Source of the DNA: Variovorax ginsengisoli
Lineage (GTDB): Bacteria; Pseudomonadota; Gammaproteobacteria; Burkholderiales; Burkholderiaceae_C
Assembly (NCBI RefSeq): GCF_030811835.1
Contig: NZ_JAUSRO010000002.1
Location: 62,001 to 126,000 of the forward strand
Length of the DNA stretch: 64,000 bases
Direction: 5' to 3'
The position numbers and the translations under genes were made by a program. Positions 20,966-31,190 of this stretch are shown here, in pieces. Position 1 is the stretch's first letter. The number at the start of each line of letters is the position of its first letter. The notes under the pieces were generated by a model that was not told where the DNA came from, did no database searches, and saw nothing but the letters and a program-made list of their open reading frames with translations.

Positions 20966-21940
20966 ATGCAACGACGTTATCTGCTGTCTCTCGGTGCCGC
21001 CACGCTCGCCAGCGCCGCCGCGCTCGCACCGTTTGCGGCCCAGGCCCAGAACTTTCCCACGCGCCCCATCAAGCTCGTGATCGCCTTTCCGGCGGGCGGC
21101 CCCACCGACATCACGATGCGCCAGCTGGCCGAGAATGCTTCGAAGATCTTGGGCCAGCCCGTCATCATCGACAACAAGCCGGGTGCCGGTGGCACGCTGC
21201 CGGCACAGGCGTTGCAGATCTCCCAGCCCGACGGCTACACGGTCGCGCAGATTCCGCTGGGCGTGTTTCGCCTGGGCTACACGACCAAGATCAACTGGGA
21301 CCCGATCAAGGACATCAGCTACGTGATCAACGTCACCGGCTACGCGTTCGGCGTGGTGGTGCCTGCAGACAGCCCGTTCAAGAACTGGCAGGACTTCGTG
21401 AACTATGCCAAGGCGAACCCCGGCAAGTTGACCTATGGCTCCACCGGCACGCTGACCAGCCCGCACCTGACGACGGAACTGGTGGCGCAGAAGGCCGGCA
21501 TCCAGCTGCAGCACGTGCCCTACAAGGGCAGCGCTGACCTGATGCTGGCAGTGGTCAGCGGCCAACTGATGGCGGCCGTGGACAGCACCGGTTTTGCGCC
21601 GCAGGTCGAGGCGGGCAAGCTGCGCGTGCTCAACACCTGGGGCGAGAAGCGCCTGGCCAAGTTTCCCGACGCGCCCACGCTGAAGGAGCTGGGCTACGAC
21701 ATCGTCCAGAACTCGCCGTTCGGCATCGGCGCACCCAAGGGCACGCCGCCCGAGGTGGTCAAGAAGCTGCACGATGCCTTCAAGCAGGCGATGGAGGAGC
21801 CCAGCTACGTCGCATCGCTCGGCCGCTACGACATGCTGCCCAACTACATGAGCTCGGCCGAATACACCAAGTTCGCACAGGACACGGTGGTGCGCGAGAA
21901 GGCCGTCATCGAGAAACTGGGGCTGGCCAAGGCGCCTTGA
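20966..21940 (+). CDS. Bug-family tripartite tricarboxylate transporter substrate-binding protein
   Basis: Periplasmic solute-binding protein of 324 residues. A signal peptide (MQRRYLLSLGAATLASAAAL, cleaved near AQAQ) is followed by FPTRPIKLVIAFPAGGPTD, the family hallmark, and NKPGAGGTLPAQAL, the second ligand-contact loop. Start at MQRRYLL fits the signal peptide; an upstream in-frame ATG at 20876 lies inside the inverted repeat. No TctA/TctB membrane genes are adjacent, as is usual for orphan Bug proteins, which are very numerous in this bacterial group. Ligand unknown. It ends flush against the convergent TetR gene. Confidence 0.9.
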   Translation: MQRRYLLSLGAATLASAAALAPFAAQAQNFPTRPIKLVIAFPAGGPTDITMRQLAENASKILGQPVIIDNKPGAGGTLPAQALQISQPDGYTVAQIPLGVFRLGYTTKINWDPIKDISYVINVTGYAFGVVVPADSPFKNWQDFVNYAKANPGKLTYGSTGTLTSPHLTTELVAQKAGIQLQHVPYKGSADLMLAVVSGQLMAAVDSTGFAPQVEAGKLRVLNTWGEKRLAKFPDAPTLKELGYDIVQNSPFGIGAPKGTPPEVVKKLHDAFKQAMEEPSYVASLGRYDMLPNYMSSAEYTKFAQDTVVREKAVIEKLGLAKAP

Positions 21941-22516
21941 TCAGCGGTCTGCGGGCGCTGCCGCCCGGAACAGCGCCGCCACCAGCGTCTCGGCCAGCGC
22001 TGGCGTCACGGCGTCTGCACCGAACAGCAGCCGAAACACGATCGGTGCCACCAGGTGGTCGATCACCTGCTGCGGCGCGAGCGTGGGTTCGCCACGGCGA
22101 TGGGCTCGCTCGATCATCACGCCGGCCTCGACCTTGCGGTTGCGCAGGCAGTGCGTGTCTTCCTGGTTGTCCAGCGCGGCCGCTGCCTTGAGCAGGGCCT
22201 TGTGCCCCGGCTGAGTCATGTGCGCGATCAGCTCGCGGGCCCATGCTTCGAGGTCCCGGCGCAGGTCGCCTGTGTCCGGCAGCGGCCGATTCGGGTCGAG
22301 CCGTGCCGTCGCAGTTTCGGCCAGCAGTCCCGAGAGGTCGCCCCAGCGCCGGTAGATGCTGGAAGCGCTCACGCCGGCACGTTCGGCCACTGCAGGCACG
22401 GTGACGCGCTCGCGCCCCTCCTCGGCCACCAGCGCTTCGAGTGCGGCTCGCACCTGCGCCTGCACATGGGCGCTACGGCCCCCGGGGCGTTTGACTTGAA
22501 CTGTGTGGGTGTTCAT
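21941..22516 (-). CDS. TetR/AcrR-family transcriptional regulator
   Basis: A 191-residue one-component repressor with an N-terminal helix-turn-helix, VTVPAVAERAGVSASSIYRR, and a helical C-terminal ligand domain. It is divergent from the MFS transporter at 22605, with a perfect 22-bp palindrome between the two genes, so it probably represses both itself and the transporter until an exported compound binds. Its stop codon touches the stop of the convergent Bug-protein gene (TGATCA). Confidence 0.9.
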   Translation of the reverse strand: MNTHTVQVKRPGGRSAHVQAQVRAALEALVAEEGRERVTVPAVAERAGVSASSIYRRWGDLSGLLAETATARLDPNRPLPDTGDLRRDLEAWARELIAHMTQPGHKALLKAAAALDNQEDTHCLRNRKVEAGVMIERAHRRGEPTLAPQQVIDHLVAPIVFRLLFGADAVTPALAETLVAALFRAAAPADR

Positions 22517-22526
22517 GGTGGTACTT

Positions 22527-22548
22527 TAACGCAACAAGTTTTGCGTTA
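22527..22548. promoter_or_regulatory. Perfect TetR-type operator between regulator and MFS transporter
   Basis: TAACGCAA-CAAGTT-TTGCGTTA is a perfect 8-bp inverted repeat with a 6-base spacer, 10 bases upstream of the TetR start codon and overlapping the -35 box of the transporter promoter. Its position lets one bound repressor dimer shut both directions. Confidence 0.75.
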
Positions 22549-22569
22549 GTCTTGTGCTGTGCTTACAAT
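22541..22569 (+). promoter_or_regulatory. Promoter of the MFS transporter gene
   Basis: TTGCGT (22541-22546) and TACAAT (22564-22569) are spaced by 17 bases. The -35 box lies inside the right arm of the palindrome, which predicts repression by steric block. Confidence 0.6.
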
Positions 22570-22604
22570 CTCAAAAGCGAAATTCTTCGCTTTAAGGTTC
22601 AGGC

Positions 22605-23849
22605 ATGTTGGACATCTTTTCTCGCTTCCACCCGACGACCCGCAGGTCCGTCACGCCGTGGCGCCTGCCGTCCAACCTTGCGTTCGGCTTGTTGGCCACG
22701 GTCCTGTTCGCATTTTTCTTCGCCGCCAGCGCGCCGTCGCCGCTGTTCGTGGTGTTCCAGCATGCCTGGGGCTTCTCGTCCTCGATGCTCACGGTCGCGT
22801 TCGCGGTCTACGCGCTGGCGCTGATGCTCTCGCTCGTGGTGGCGGGATCGCTGTCCGATCACATCGGCCGGCGCCCGGTTGTGTTCGCGGCGCTGGTGCT
22901 GCAGGCCGTGGCCATGGGGATGTTCCTGCTGGCGCGCGGGATCGGCGGCCTGATCGCCGCGCGCATCGTGCAAGGCGTGGCCACCGGCATCGCGAGCGGC
23001 GCGCTGAGTGCCGCCGTGGTGGAGGCCGCGCCCGCAGCCCGCAAGCGCTTGGGTGCGCTGGTCGGCAGCGTGGCGCCGCTGGCGGGGCTGGCCGTGGGCG
23101 CCTTGGCGACGGGCGCCGCCGTGCGCTTCGGTAGCCAGCCGGTGCCCTGGGTTTTCGGCCTGATGGGGCTGTGCTTCGCGCTGGGCGCGGTGCTGGTGCT
23201 CTTCGTGCCAGAGAGCGTCAGCCCACGGGCCGGCGCGCTCGCCTCGCTGGTGCCGCGGGTGTCAGTTCCGGCCGCAGCGCGCACCGCCTTCGTTCGGGCG
23301 GTACCGGTGCTGGTCACGGTCTGGGCGCTCGGCGGCCTTTTTCTGTCGCTCGTGCCGTCGCTGCTGCTGCATGTCTTCGAGGTCGATAACGGGCTGGTCA
23401 ACGGCTTGGCGATCGCCGTGCTCTCAGGGGTGGGGGCTGTCGCGCCCACCTTGCTGGGACGGCTCTCGCCCGCGCGGATCGCGGCCATCGGCATGGCTGC
23501 CATCGCGCTCGGACTGGGGCTGTTGCTTGGCGCCATCGGCACGCGCTCGCTTGGACTTTTCTTCGCGGGCACGGCGGTGGCCGGCATCGGTTTCGGCGCC
23601 GCTTTCTCGGCCACGATCCAGACCCTGGCGCCTTTGGCGCAACCCGGTGAGCGTGGCGAACTGTTCGCCGCGATCTTCGTTGCAAGCTATCTCGCTTTCA
23701 GCCTGCCGGCCATGGTGGCTGGCTTCCTGGTCGCGCCGTTCGGGCTGTTGGCGACAGTACGTGGTTACGCGGTGCTCCTGCTGGCGCTGGCCGTGGTGGG
23801 GGCCATGCTGCAGGGGGCGGCAGGGCGGGACGGCCGTCGCTCCCTCTGA
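22605..23849 (+). CDS. MFS transporter, probable drug or metabolite efflux
   Basis: Inner-membrane protein of 414 residues with about 12 hydrophobic segments. The loop motif GSLSDHIGRRPVVF after TM2 and ARIVQGVATGIASGAL in TM4 are typical of the major facilitator superfamily; the TM4-5 region lacks a clear antiporter motif C. Regulation by the adjacent TetR protein through the palindrome at 22527 suggests an efflux role. The compound exported cannot be told from sequence. Confidence 0.85.
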   Translation: MLDIFSRFHPTTRRSVTPWRLPSNLAFGLLATVLFAFFFAASAPSPLFVVFQHAWGFSSSMLTVAFAVYALALMLSLVVAGSLSDHIGRRPVVFAALVLQAVAMGMFLLARGIGGLIAARIVQGVATGIASGALSAAVVEAAPAARKRLGALVGSVAPLAGLAVGALATGAAVRFGSQPVPWVFGLMGLCFALGAVLVLFVPESVSPRAGALASLVPRVSVPAAARTAFVRAVPVLVTVWALGGLFLSLVPSLLLHVFEVDNGLVNGLAIAVLSGVGAVAPTLLGRLSPARIAAIGMAAIALGLGLLLGAIGTRSLGLFFAGTAVAGIGFGAAFSATIQTLAPLAQPGERGELFAAIFVASYLAFSLPAMVAGFLVAPFGLLATVRGYAVLLLALAVVGAMLQGAAGRDGRRSL

Positions 23850-23874
23850 CGCTGGTTCGTCGACGTCCGCCGGC

Positions 23875-25086
23875 TCAGCGCGCCGCGAGCACGGCCCTCG
23901 CCACTTCGGCAAAGCCCGCACCGCGCTCGCCCTGCGTCACGTAGCGCGGCAGGTGCTCAAGCACCGGCACGAAGCGCGCAATGTTGGCAACGCCGATGCT
24001 GTGGGCGAAAGCCTCGAACATCAACTGGTCGTTGGTGGAATCGCCGACATAGACCCAGCGGTCTCGCTCGGCATCCAGCGTGCGACCCAGCAGTTCCCGC
24101 ACGATCCAGCGCGCGCCCTCGAGCTTGTTGTGATCGCCGTACCAGCCGTTGATGTGGATGCTGCTCACCGTCGCGTGCATGCCTTCGCCCTGCATCAGCG
24201 CCACCACCGCGGCGATCTGCGCTTCGGTCAGTTGCGTGAATTCGCTGTGGTCGATCGCGATGTCGCATTCACGGCCTGCCGAGTCGGTGGCACGCCGGGC
24301 ACCGGGCACTTCGGCCTCGATGCGCGCGAGCACCTGCTGCATGCGCGCGAAGTTGGCTGTTCGCGTGGCCAGGTCCTGCTGGTAGTGCTTGGCAAGCTCG
24401 CCGTCTGGGCCGCGCACCAGCGCCACGGCACCGTTTTCCGCGACGATGGCATCGACCGGCCAGCTGCGGGCAAAGGGCTCGCTCCAACCCACCGGCCGCC
24501 CCGTGATGGCGATCACCGACACGCCCACGGCTTTCAGGTCCGCGAGCGCCTGCAAGGCGTCGGGCGTGATGGTGCCGTCGGTGGTCAGCGTGTCGTCGAT
24601 GTCGGTGAAGACGCCGGTCAGGCGGGCCACGTCCGCGGCAGGCCACAACGCCAGAGCCTGCATCGTCCGGCGCGGGAGCGCTTGCCGGAAGACGAGTTGC
24701 CTGGCGGCGACGAAGTTGGCGCACATCCCTGTCACGCTGCCGATGGCGACGCCCAGTGCAGCCGCGGCCGGCCCATGGACGAAGTGCAAGGTGAGCGCAT
24801 AGGCGCCGTAGTTCAGCACAGCGCCACCCAGCATGGAGCCGAGGTAGCGCAGGTATTCGCGGCCGACGGCGCCGACGCCCGGGCCGCCCGCAGCAGCGCC
24901 CGCCGAGAAGGTGTAGCGGCGGTTCAGCCACCAGGTGGCCGAAGCGGCGGCCCAGAACGAGACCGCGCGGCCGCCATACCAACCGAGCCACGGCGCCGTG
25001 AGGAAGAGCACGCCGAGGTCGACCAGCAGGCCCGCGACGCCCACCACGCCGAAGCGCGCGAACTGGCCGATGAGGCGGGGGCTCAC
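23875..25086 (-). CDS. GtrA-like membrane protein fused to a HAD-superfamily phosphatase
   Basis: A 403-residue fusion. Residues 1-135 form a GtrA domain with about four membrane helices (FARFGVVGVAGLLVDLG at the start, CANFVAARQLVF at the end), proposed in other systems to flip undecaprenyl-linked sugars. Residues 155-400 form a Cof-like HAD phosphatase: Asp162 and Asp164 in TDIDDTLT, the Ser/Thr motif in ITGRP, and VGDSTNDQLMF for motif III/IV. GTG start at 25086 overlaps the end of the upstream glycosyltransferase gene by 4 bases. The fusion suggests that dephosphorylation of a sugar or polyprenyl phosphate is tied to the flippase step; this is inference. Confidence 0.85.
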   Translation of the reverse strand: MSPRLIGQFARFGVVGVAGLLVDLGVLFLTAPWLGWYGGRAVSFWAAASATWWLNRRYTFSAGAAAGGPGVGAVGREYLRYLGSMLGGAVLNYGAYALTLHFVHGPAAAALGVAIGSVTGMCANFVAARQLVFRQALPRRTMQALALWPAADVARLTGVFTDIDDTLTTDGTITPDALQALADLKAVGVSVIAITGRPVGWSEPFARSWPVDAIVAENGAVALVRGPDGELAKHYQQDLATRTANFARMQQVLARIEAEVPGARRATDSAGRECDIAIDHSEFTQLTEAQIAAVVALMQGEGMHATVSSIHINGWYGDHNKLEGARWIVRELLGRTLDAERDRWVYVGDSTNDQLMFEAFAHSIGVANIARFVPVLEHLPRYVTQGERGAGFAEVARAVLAAR

Positions 25087-26048
25087 GGTGCGTCGGTCCA
25101 GCGTGGCCGCGGAATGGACAGGTAGATCAGGCGCTTGGCCTCCTGCCTGCCGAGTGTGACGGTGCGCAGGATGGCGCCGCAGGCCAGCGACAGCATGCCG
25201 CTGAGCATCATGCCGGTGGCGAGCACGGCCGTCGGCAGGCGCGGTACCAGGCCGGTCTGAACGTAGACGACGAACAGCGGCAACGCGAGCAGCAGCGACG
25301 CCAGGGCGAGGATCGCCGCCAGGATCGAGAAGAAGGTCAGTGGCCGTTCGCTGACGAACAGGCGGGCGATGGTCATGAGAATGCGCCGGCCGTCGCGGAA
25401 GGTCGACAGCTTGCTCTGCGTTCCCTCGGGTCGCGCCAGGTAGGGCACCGGAACCTCGGCGTAGGCCATGCGAAGTTCGAGCGCATGCACCGTGAGTTCG
25501 GTTTCGGTCTCGAAGCCCTGGGCCGATGCCGGGAAGGACTTGACGTAGCGTCGCGAAAAGATGCGGTAGCCCGAGAGCATGTCGCTGAACGAGCCGCCGA
25601 ACAGGCCCGACACGGCAGAGGTCAGCATCCGGTTGCCCAGCCGATGGCCAGGGCGGTAGGTCTGGGGATTGCGCCCGTCATCCATGCGCGCGCCCACGAT
25701 CATGTCGAGGCCCTCGCGCAGAAGCTGGTCGACCATGCGCTGGGCTTGCGTGACGTCGTAGGTGGCGTCGCCGTCCACCATCACATAGAGGTCGGCCTCG
25801 ACGTCGGCGAACATCCGCCGCACCACGTTGCCCTTGCCGCGCAGCGCCACATGCGCGACGTGGGCGCCATGCGCCCTTGCGACGGCCGCCGTGCCGTCGG
25901 TCGACGCGTTGTCGAACACGTGGATCGATGCCTGCGGCAACGCAGCCCGGCAATCGGCGATGACCGTCGCGATCGCGTTGGCCTCGTTGAAGCAGGGAAT
26001 GACGACCGCGATGCGAGGAAAGGCAGCGGATGGAGGCATCGGGTTCAT
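25083..26048 (-). CDS. GtrB-like family 2 glycosyltransferase (polyprenyl-phosphate glycosyltransferase)
   Basis: Family 2 glycosyltransferase of 321 residues. The N-terminal GT-A domain has VVIPCFNEANAI, VDGDATYD (the DxD metal site) and SDMLSGYRIFSRRYVKSFP, typical of dolichol/undecaprenyl-phosphate sugar transferases. Two C-terminal helices (about 235-260 and 268-295) anchor it in the membrane. It would load a sugar on the lipid carrier that the GtrA-HAD protein then flips. It overlaps both neighbours by 4 bases, giving a tightly coupled set. Confidence 0.9.
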   Translation of the reverse strand: MNPMPPSAAFPRIAVVIPCFNEANAIATVIADCRAALPQASIHVFDNASTDGTAAVARAHGAHVAHVALRGKGNVVRRMFADVEADLYVMVDGDATYDVTQAQRMVDQLLREGLDMIVGARMDDGRNPQTYRPGHRLGNRMLTSAVSGLFGGSFSDMLSGYRIFSRRYVKSFPASAQGFETETELTVHALELRMAYAEVPVPYLARPEGTQSKLSTFRDGRRILMTIARLFVSERPLTFFSILAAILALASLLLALPLFVVYVQTGLVPRLPTAVLATGMMLSGMLSLACGAILRTVTLGRQEAKRLIYLSIPRPRWTDAP

Positions 26049-27805
26049 GGCAAGGCGGTGGTCTGCAGGCGGTAGAGATGGATGCCGTGATCGGCGTAGA
26101 CGGGCGTGAACCAGCGTTCGAAGTCGGGTGCCGCGACCGTGTCCGGCATGCGGCCGGTGTCCACGACCAGCGCGTCGAAGCCTTGCGCCGCAAGCGCGCG
26201 ATGCAGGGCTTCAGGCGGCAGCGTGGCAAAGTCGCGGTAGCGCCACGGACCGAAAACGTCCCCCCAGATGGGACGGGGCGCATAGTACAGCGAGCCTTCC
26301 AGGCCCATCTGGTAAGTCTTTCCGGCGGGGTGCGTCTTCAGGTATTGCCACATGCCGTAGCTCTTCAGGCGTTGGGCCAACAGCGCCTCGCGGGCGGACG
26401 GGGTGAGTGCAACGCGCTTGGCGTACTTCACGGTGCTCACGAGCGCGGCCACCGCAACGAGCAGAATCGCCAGTGCACCGATCCAACGCTGCGCACGTTC
26501 GAACCGCGGCATGTCGATGGGCTGGAACAGCCGCTGCGATACTTGAATCCATGCAGCGGCTGCAAGCAGCGCAAGCAAGGGAAAGGCTGTCATCAGGTAG
26601 CGCGGATACGGTGAACTCGCGACCCATACCACCAGCATCCAGGCGCAGAAGTACATGGCACCGCGCGCGGCCGGTGACCGTCGCAACGCCGGGATGAAGG
26701 GCGCAAGCAACGCGGGCCAGAGCAGCCAGTGCGGCAGGCCGGCGGCGTTGTGCAGATCCTCGAACTGACCGCGATAGTCCGACAGGTTCCAGTCGCTGAA
26801 GCCGAACAGCCGGCCGCCCAGCGGTGCGAAGGGGTCACCGGTCGCCAGCGCGTTGCGCAGGTACCAGTAGCCGCAAGGCAGCACCAGGCTCACGATCGTC
26901 AGCAGCCAGGTGTCCGGACGCCGGTCCTGCCACGCAAGGGCCACGGCGAAGAAGGGCAGGATCGCCAGCACCTGGTATTTGGTGCCCGCTGCCACGCCGA
27001 GCGAGAAGCCGCACGCGGCGAGCCAGAAGCGCAGCCGGGTCGCACGCCACTGCGCGAAGGCGATGCAGCCCGTCAGGACCAGCAGCGTGGCGCCCATGTC
27101 CACATAGGCGCGGTCGTATTCCGAAACCGACAGCACCACCCAGATCATCGCGGCCAGGCAGCCGCCGACACGGCTGAGGTGCGCCACGCCGAGCTGATAG
27201 ACCATCCACGCGGTCAGCCATCCTGCGCTCGCATGCAGCAGATGGGTCAGGATGTCGTTGCCGAAGAGCAGCGCCGCTGCATACAGCAGGTCGTAGTTGT
27301 ACGGAAACCAGCGATAGCGCAGCCATTCGTTGACCTGAAGCCGCCCGCTCAATGCCCATTCGCGCGCGTGCGGCAAGTGGTACATGAGTTCGTCCCATTG
27401 CAGCGGCGGGGACAGTGGCGCGAGCAATGTCGATGCAAGGGCCAGGGCCAGCAGGATCAGCGCGCAGCGCTCGGCCGGAAGCAGAGGCGGGCGCTTCTTG
27501 GCGGCCGGGCCCTGCGCGCGCAATTTGAAAAGGCGCCAGGCTTGCAGCGCCGCGGTGATCCATCCGATGGCGATCAGCGCCAGCACCGGCCCGCGCCGCA
27601 GTGCGCCGCCGATGGCAAGCCACTGCAGACCGCAGACGGCGACGCACAGGCCGATCGCGATGGCCATCGGATGGCGCAGGCCTTGCGGTAGCTCACCGCC
27701 AGCAGGCACCGCCCGCATCAGAAGGTTGCCCAGGCCCCAGCATGCCAGCAGCACGCTGGCGAGCGCGGCATAGTGTCCGATGCCGTGCGTCAGTGTTTCC
27801 AGCAC
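26045..27805 (-). CDS. GT-C-type integral-membrane glycosyltransferase (ArnT/PMT-like)
   Basis: A 586-residue polytopic membrane protein. PLQWDELMYHLPHAREW near residue 130 carries the acidic loop (DE) of GT-C enzymes, which take a sugar from a polyprenyl phosphate in the periplasm, and a soluble C-terminal part follows the last helix near residue 470. It has about 10-11 hydrophobic segments. GTG start at 27805, 12 bases after the prfC stop. It is the probable third member (acceptor-modifying enzyme) of the gtr-like set. Acceptor (LPS, protein, other) is unknown. Confidence 0.8.
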   Translation of the reverse strand: MLETLTHGIGHYAALASVLLACWGLGNLLMRAVPAGGELPQGLRHPMAIAIGLCVAVCGLQWLAIGGALRRGPVLALIAIGWITAALQAWRLFKLRAQGPAAKKRPPLLPAERCALILLALALASTLLAPLSPPLQWDELMYHLPHAREWALSGRLQVNEWLRYRWFPYNYDLLYAAALLFGNDILTHLLHASAGWLTAWMVYQLGVAHLSRVGGCLAAMIWVVLSVSEYDRAYVDMGATLLVLTGCIAFAQWRATRLRFWLAACGFSLGVAAGTKYQVLAILPFFAVALAWQDRRPDTWLLTIVSLVLPCGYWYLRNALATGDPFAPLGGRLFGFSDWNLSDYRGQFEDLHNAAGLPHWLLWPALLAPFIPALRRSPAARGAMYFCAWMLVVWVASSPYPRYLMTAFPLLALLAAAAWIQVSQRLFQPIDMPRFERAQRWIGALAILLVAVAALVSTVKYAKRVALTPSAREALLAQRLKSYGMWQYLKTHPAGKTYQMGLEGSLYYAPRPIWGDVFGPWRYRDFATLPPEALHRALAAQGFDALVVDTGRMPDTVAAPDFERWFTPVYADHGIHLYRLQTTALP

Positions 27806-27817
27806 GACGGCGTGCCC

Positions 27818-29446
27818 TCAGCCCGCCGTTTGCAGTGCCAGTCCCGCGTGTTCCCGCAACGGATGGAAGTGGATCTTCGGAAAGCGCTCCTGGGCCAGCC
27901 GCACGTCGTACGGCGAGGTGCAGAGGTACGCGAGCGTGTTGGCCGCATCGAGTGCCATGCGCGCCGGGTAGGCGTTGACGAACTCGCGCAGTTCGGCCGG
28001 CGTGTCGGCGGTGATCCAGCGCGCGCCGGTGTACTGGCAGCCTTCGAGCCGCACGTCGGCGTCGTACTCGGCCTTCAGGCGGTGCTGCACGACTTCGAAC
28101 TGCAACTGCCCGACGGCGCCCAGCAGCATCGGGCCGCCGACCTCGGGGCGGAAGACCTGGATCGCGCCTTCTTCGCCGAGCTGGGCCAGGCCTTGCTGAA
28201 GCTGCTTGGTGCGCAGCGGGTTCTTCAGGATCACGGTCATGAACAGCTCGGGCGCGAAGAAGGGCAGGCCGGTGAACTGCAGGTTGGCGCCGTCGGTGAT
28301 GGTGTCGCCCAGCTGAACGCCGCCGTGCGTGGTGAAGCCGACGATGTCGCCCGCGTAGGCCTCTTCCACCGCCTCGCGGCGCTGGCTCATGAAGGTCACG
28401 ACGCTGGTCGGGCGCAGTTCCTTGGCCGTGCGCTGCACCTTGAGCTTCATTCCCGGCGTGTACTTGCCCGAGGCCATGCGCACGAAGGCGATGCGGTCGC
28501 GGTGGTTGGCGTCCATGTTGGCCTGCACCTTGAAGACCACGCCGGCGAAGTCCTTGTCCGCGGGCTGGATCTCCTTGACCACCGGCTGGCGGTTGACCAG
28601 CGTGGTGCTGGTGCGCGACTGCGGTGGCGGCGCCAGGTCGACCAGTGCGTCGAGCACTTCCATCACGCCGAAGTTGTTCACGCCGGAGCCGAAGAACACC
28701 GGCGTCTGCTTGCCGGCGAGGAAGGCCGCATGGTCCCAGGTGGGCGATGCGCCGGTGGCGAGCTCCATGCTGTCCATGGCCGATTCGAAGTCGGCACCGA
28801 AGCGCTTGGTCAGCGTGTCGCGATCGCTCAGCGGGATGGTTTCGAAATCGTCCGACAGGCGTTCCTTGCCCGACTCGAACACCGTCATCGCCTGCGTGCG
28901 CAGGTTCATGATCCCGCGGAAGCTCTTGCCCTGGCCGACCGGCCAGGTCATCGGCACGCAGGGCATGCCGAGTTCGCGCTCCACCTCGTCGAGGATGTCC
29001 AGCGGCTCGCGCACCTCGCGGTCCATCTTGTTGACGAAGGTGATGATGGGCGTGTCGCGCTGCCGGCAGACCTCGATCAGCCGCCGCGTCTGGGCTTCCA
29101 CGCCGTTGGCGGCGTCGATCACCATCAGCGCCGAGTCGACGGCGGTCAGCACCCGGTAGGTGTCTTCCGAGAAGTCCTTGTGGCCGGGGGTGTCGAGCAG
29201 GTTGATCACGTGGTCGCGGTACAGCATCTGCATGACCGACGAGGCCACCGAGATGCCGCGCTGCTTCTCGATTTCCATCCAGTCCGACGTGGCGTGGCGC
29301 GAGGCCTTGCGCGCCTTCACCGAGCCGGCGATCTGGATCGCGCCGGAGAACAGCAGCAGCTTCTCGGTGAGCGTGGTCTTGCCGGCGTCGGGGTGGGAAA
29401 TGATCGCGAAGGTGCGACGGCGGCGGGTTTCGGATTCGAATGTCAT
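27818..29446 (-). CDS. prfC: Peptide chain release factor 3
   Basis: Translational GTPase of 542 residues that recycles RF1/RF2 from the ribosome. Motifs: G1 SHPDAGKTTLT, G2 region QRGISVASSV, G3 DTPGHKDFSEDTYR, G4 NKMDRE. The domain order (G, beta-barrel II, C-terminal domain) and length fit RF3. The gtr-like membrane genes start 12 bases after its stop, so they could be cotranscribed with this housekeeping gene. The 295 bases upstream hold the ahcY control region on the other strand. Confidence 0.95.
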   Translation of the reverse strand: MTFESETRRRRTFAIISHPDAGKTTLTEKLLLFSGAIQIAGSVKARKASRHATSDWMEIEKQRGISVASSVMQMLYRDHVINLLDTPGHKDFSEDTYRVLTAVDSALMVIDAANGVEAQTRRLIEVCRQRDTPIITFVNKMDREVREPLDILDEVERELGMPCVPMTWPVGQGKSFRGIMNLRTQAMTVFESGKERLSDDFETIPLSDRDTLTKRFGADFESAMDSMELATGASPTWDHAAFLAGKQTPVFFGSGVNNFGVMEVLDALVDLAPPPQSRTSTTLVNRQPVVKEIQPADKDFAGVVFKVQANMDANHRDRIAFVRMASGKYTPGMKLKVQRTAKELRPTSVVTFMSQRREAVEEAYAGDIVGFTTHGGVQLGDTITDGANLQFTGLPFFAPELFMTVILKNPLRTKQLQQGLAQLGEEGAIQVFRPEVGGPMLLGAVGQLQFEVVQHRLKAEYDADVRLEGCQYTGARWITADTPAELREFVNAYPARMALDAANTLAYLCTSPYDVRLAQERFPKIHFHPLREHAGLALQTAG

Positions 29447-29600
29447 GGGCCTGAACGCAGTGAACGCGGTGCGCGCAGAGAAAGCGGGAGCGCGGGGCGC
29501 TCACGGCGCAATGGCGACGCAAAACCAGCGATTTTAGCGACCCGCCGGCCACGGCCTGCGGTGTGACAAAGCGTTCACATTTGCGGCGCCCGCACTGCGC

Positions 29601-29696
29601 TAAAATCCGCGTTCCGAGGAGCGTTGCAGCGCCGTCAGGCGTGAGGCTCGGAACCATTCATTGCAACGACGCTCACCCGCTGTGTCCCAGGGTGAG
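29601..29696 (+). ncRNA. SAH riboswitch with expression platform, upstream of ahcY
   Basis: A -10 box TAAAAT (29601-29606) precedes the conserved SAH-aptamer core. CCGAGGAGCGTTGCAGC begins at 29614, the AGGCTCGG strand at 29644-29651 closes P1, and GCAACGACGCTCACC at 29663-29677 closes P2. CTCACCC (29672-29678), part of the aptamer, can instead pair perfectly with GGGTGAG (29690-29696), giving two exclusive folds. In this class, bound S-adenosylhomocysteine turns on ahcY. No T tract follows the alternative hairpin, so control is probably at translation or through Rho rather than by an intrinsic terminator. Confidence 0.88.
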
Positions 29697-29741
29697 TCCT
29701 GTCTGGCGCAGCGGCATCTTTGAAACCATCCTGGAGTTCCA

Positions 29742-31181
<1,440 letters not shown>

Positions 31182-31190
31182 TCGGCGATC

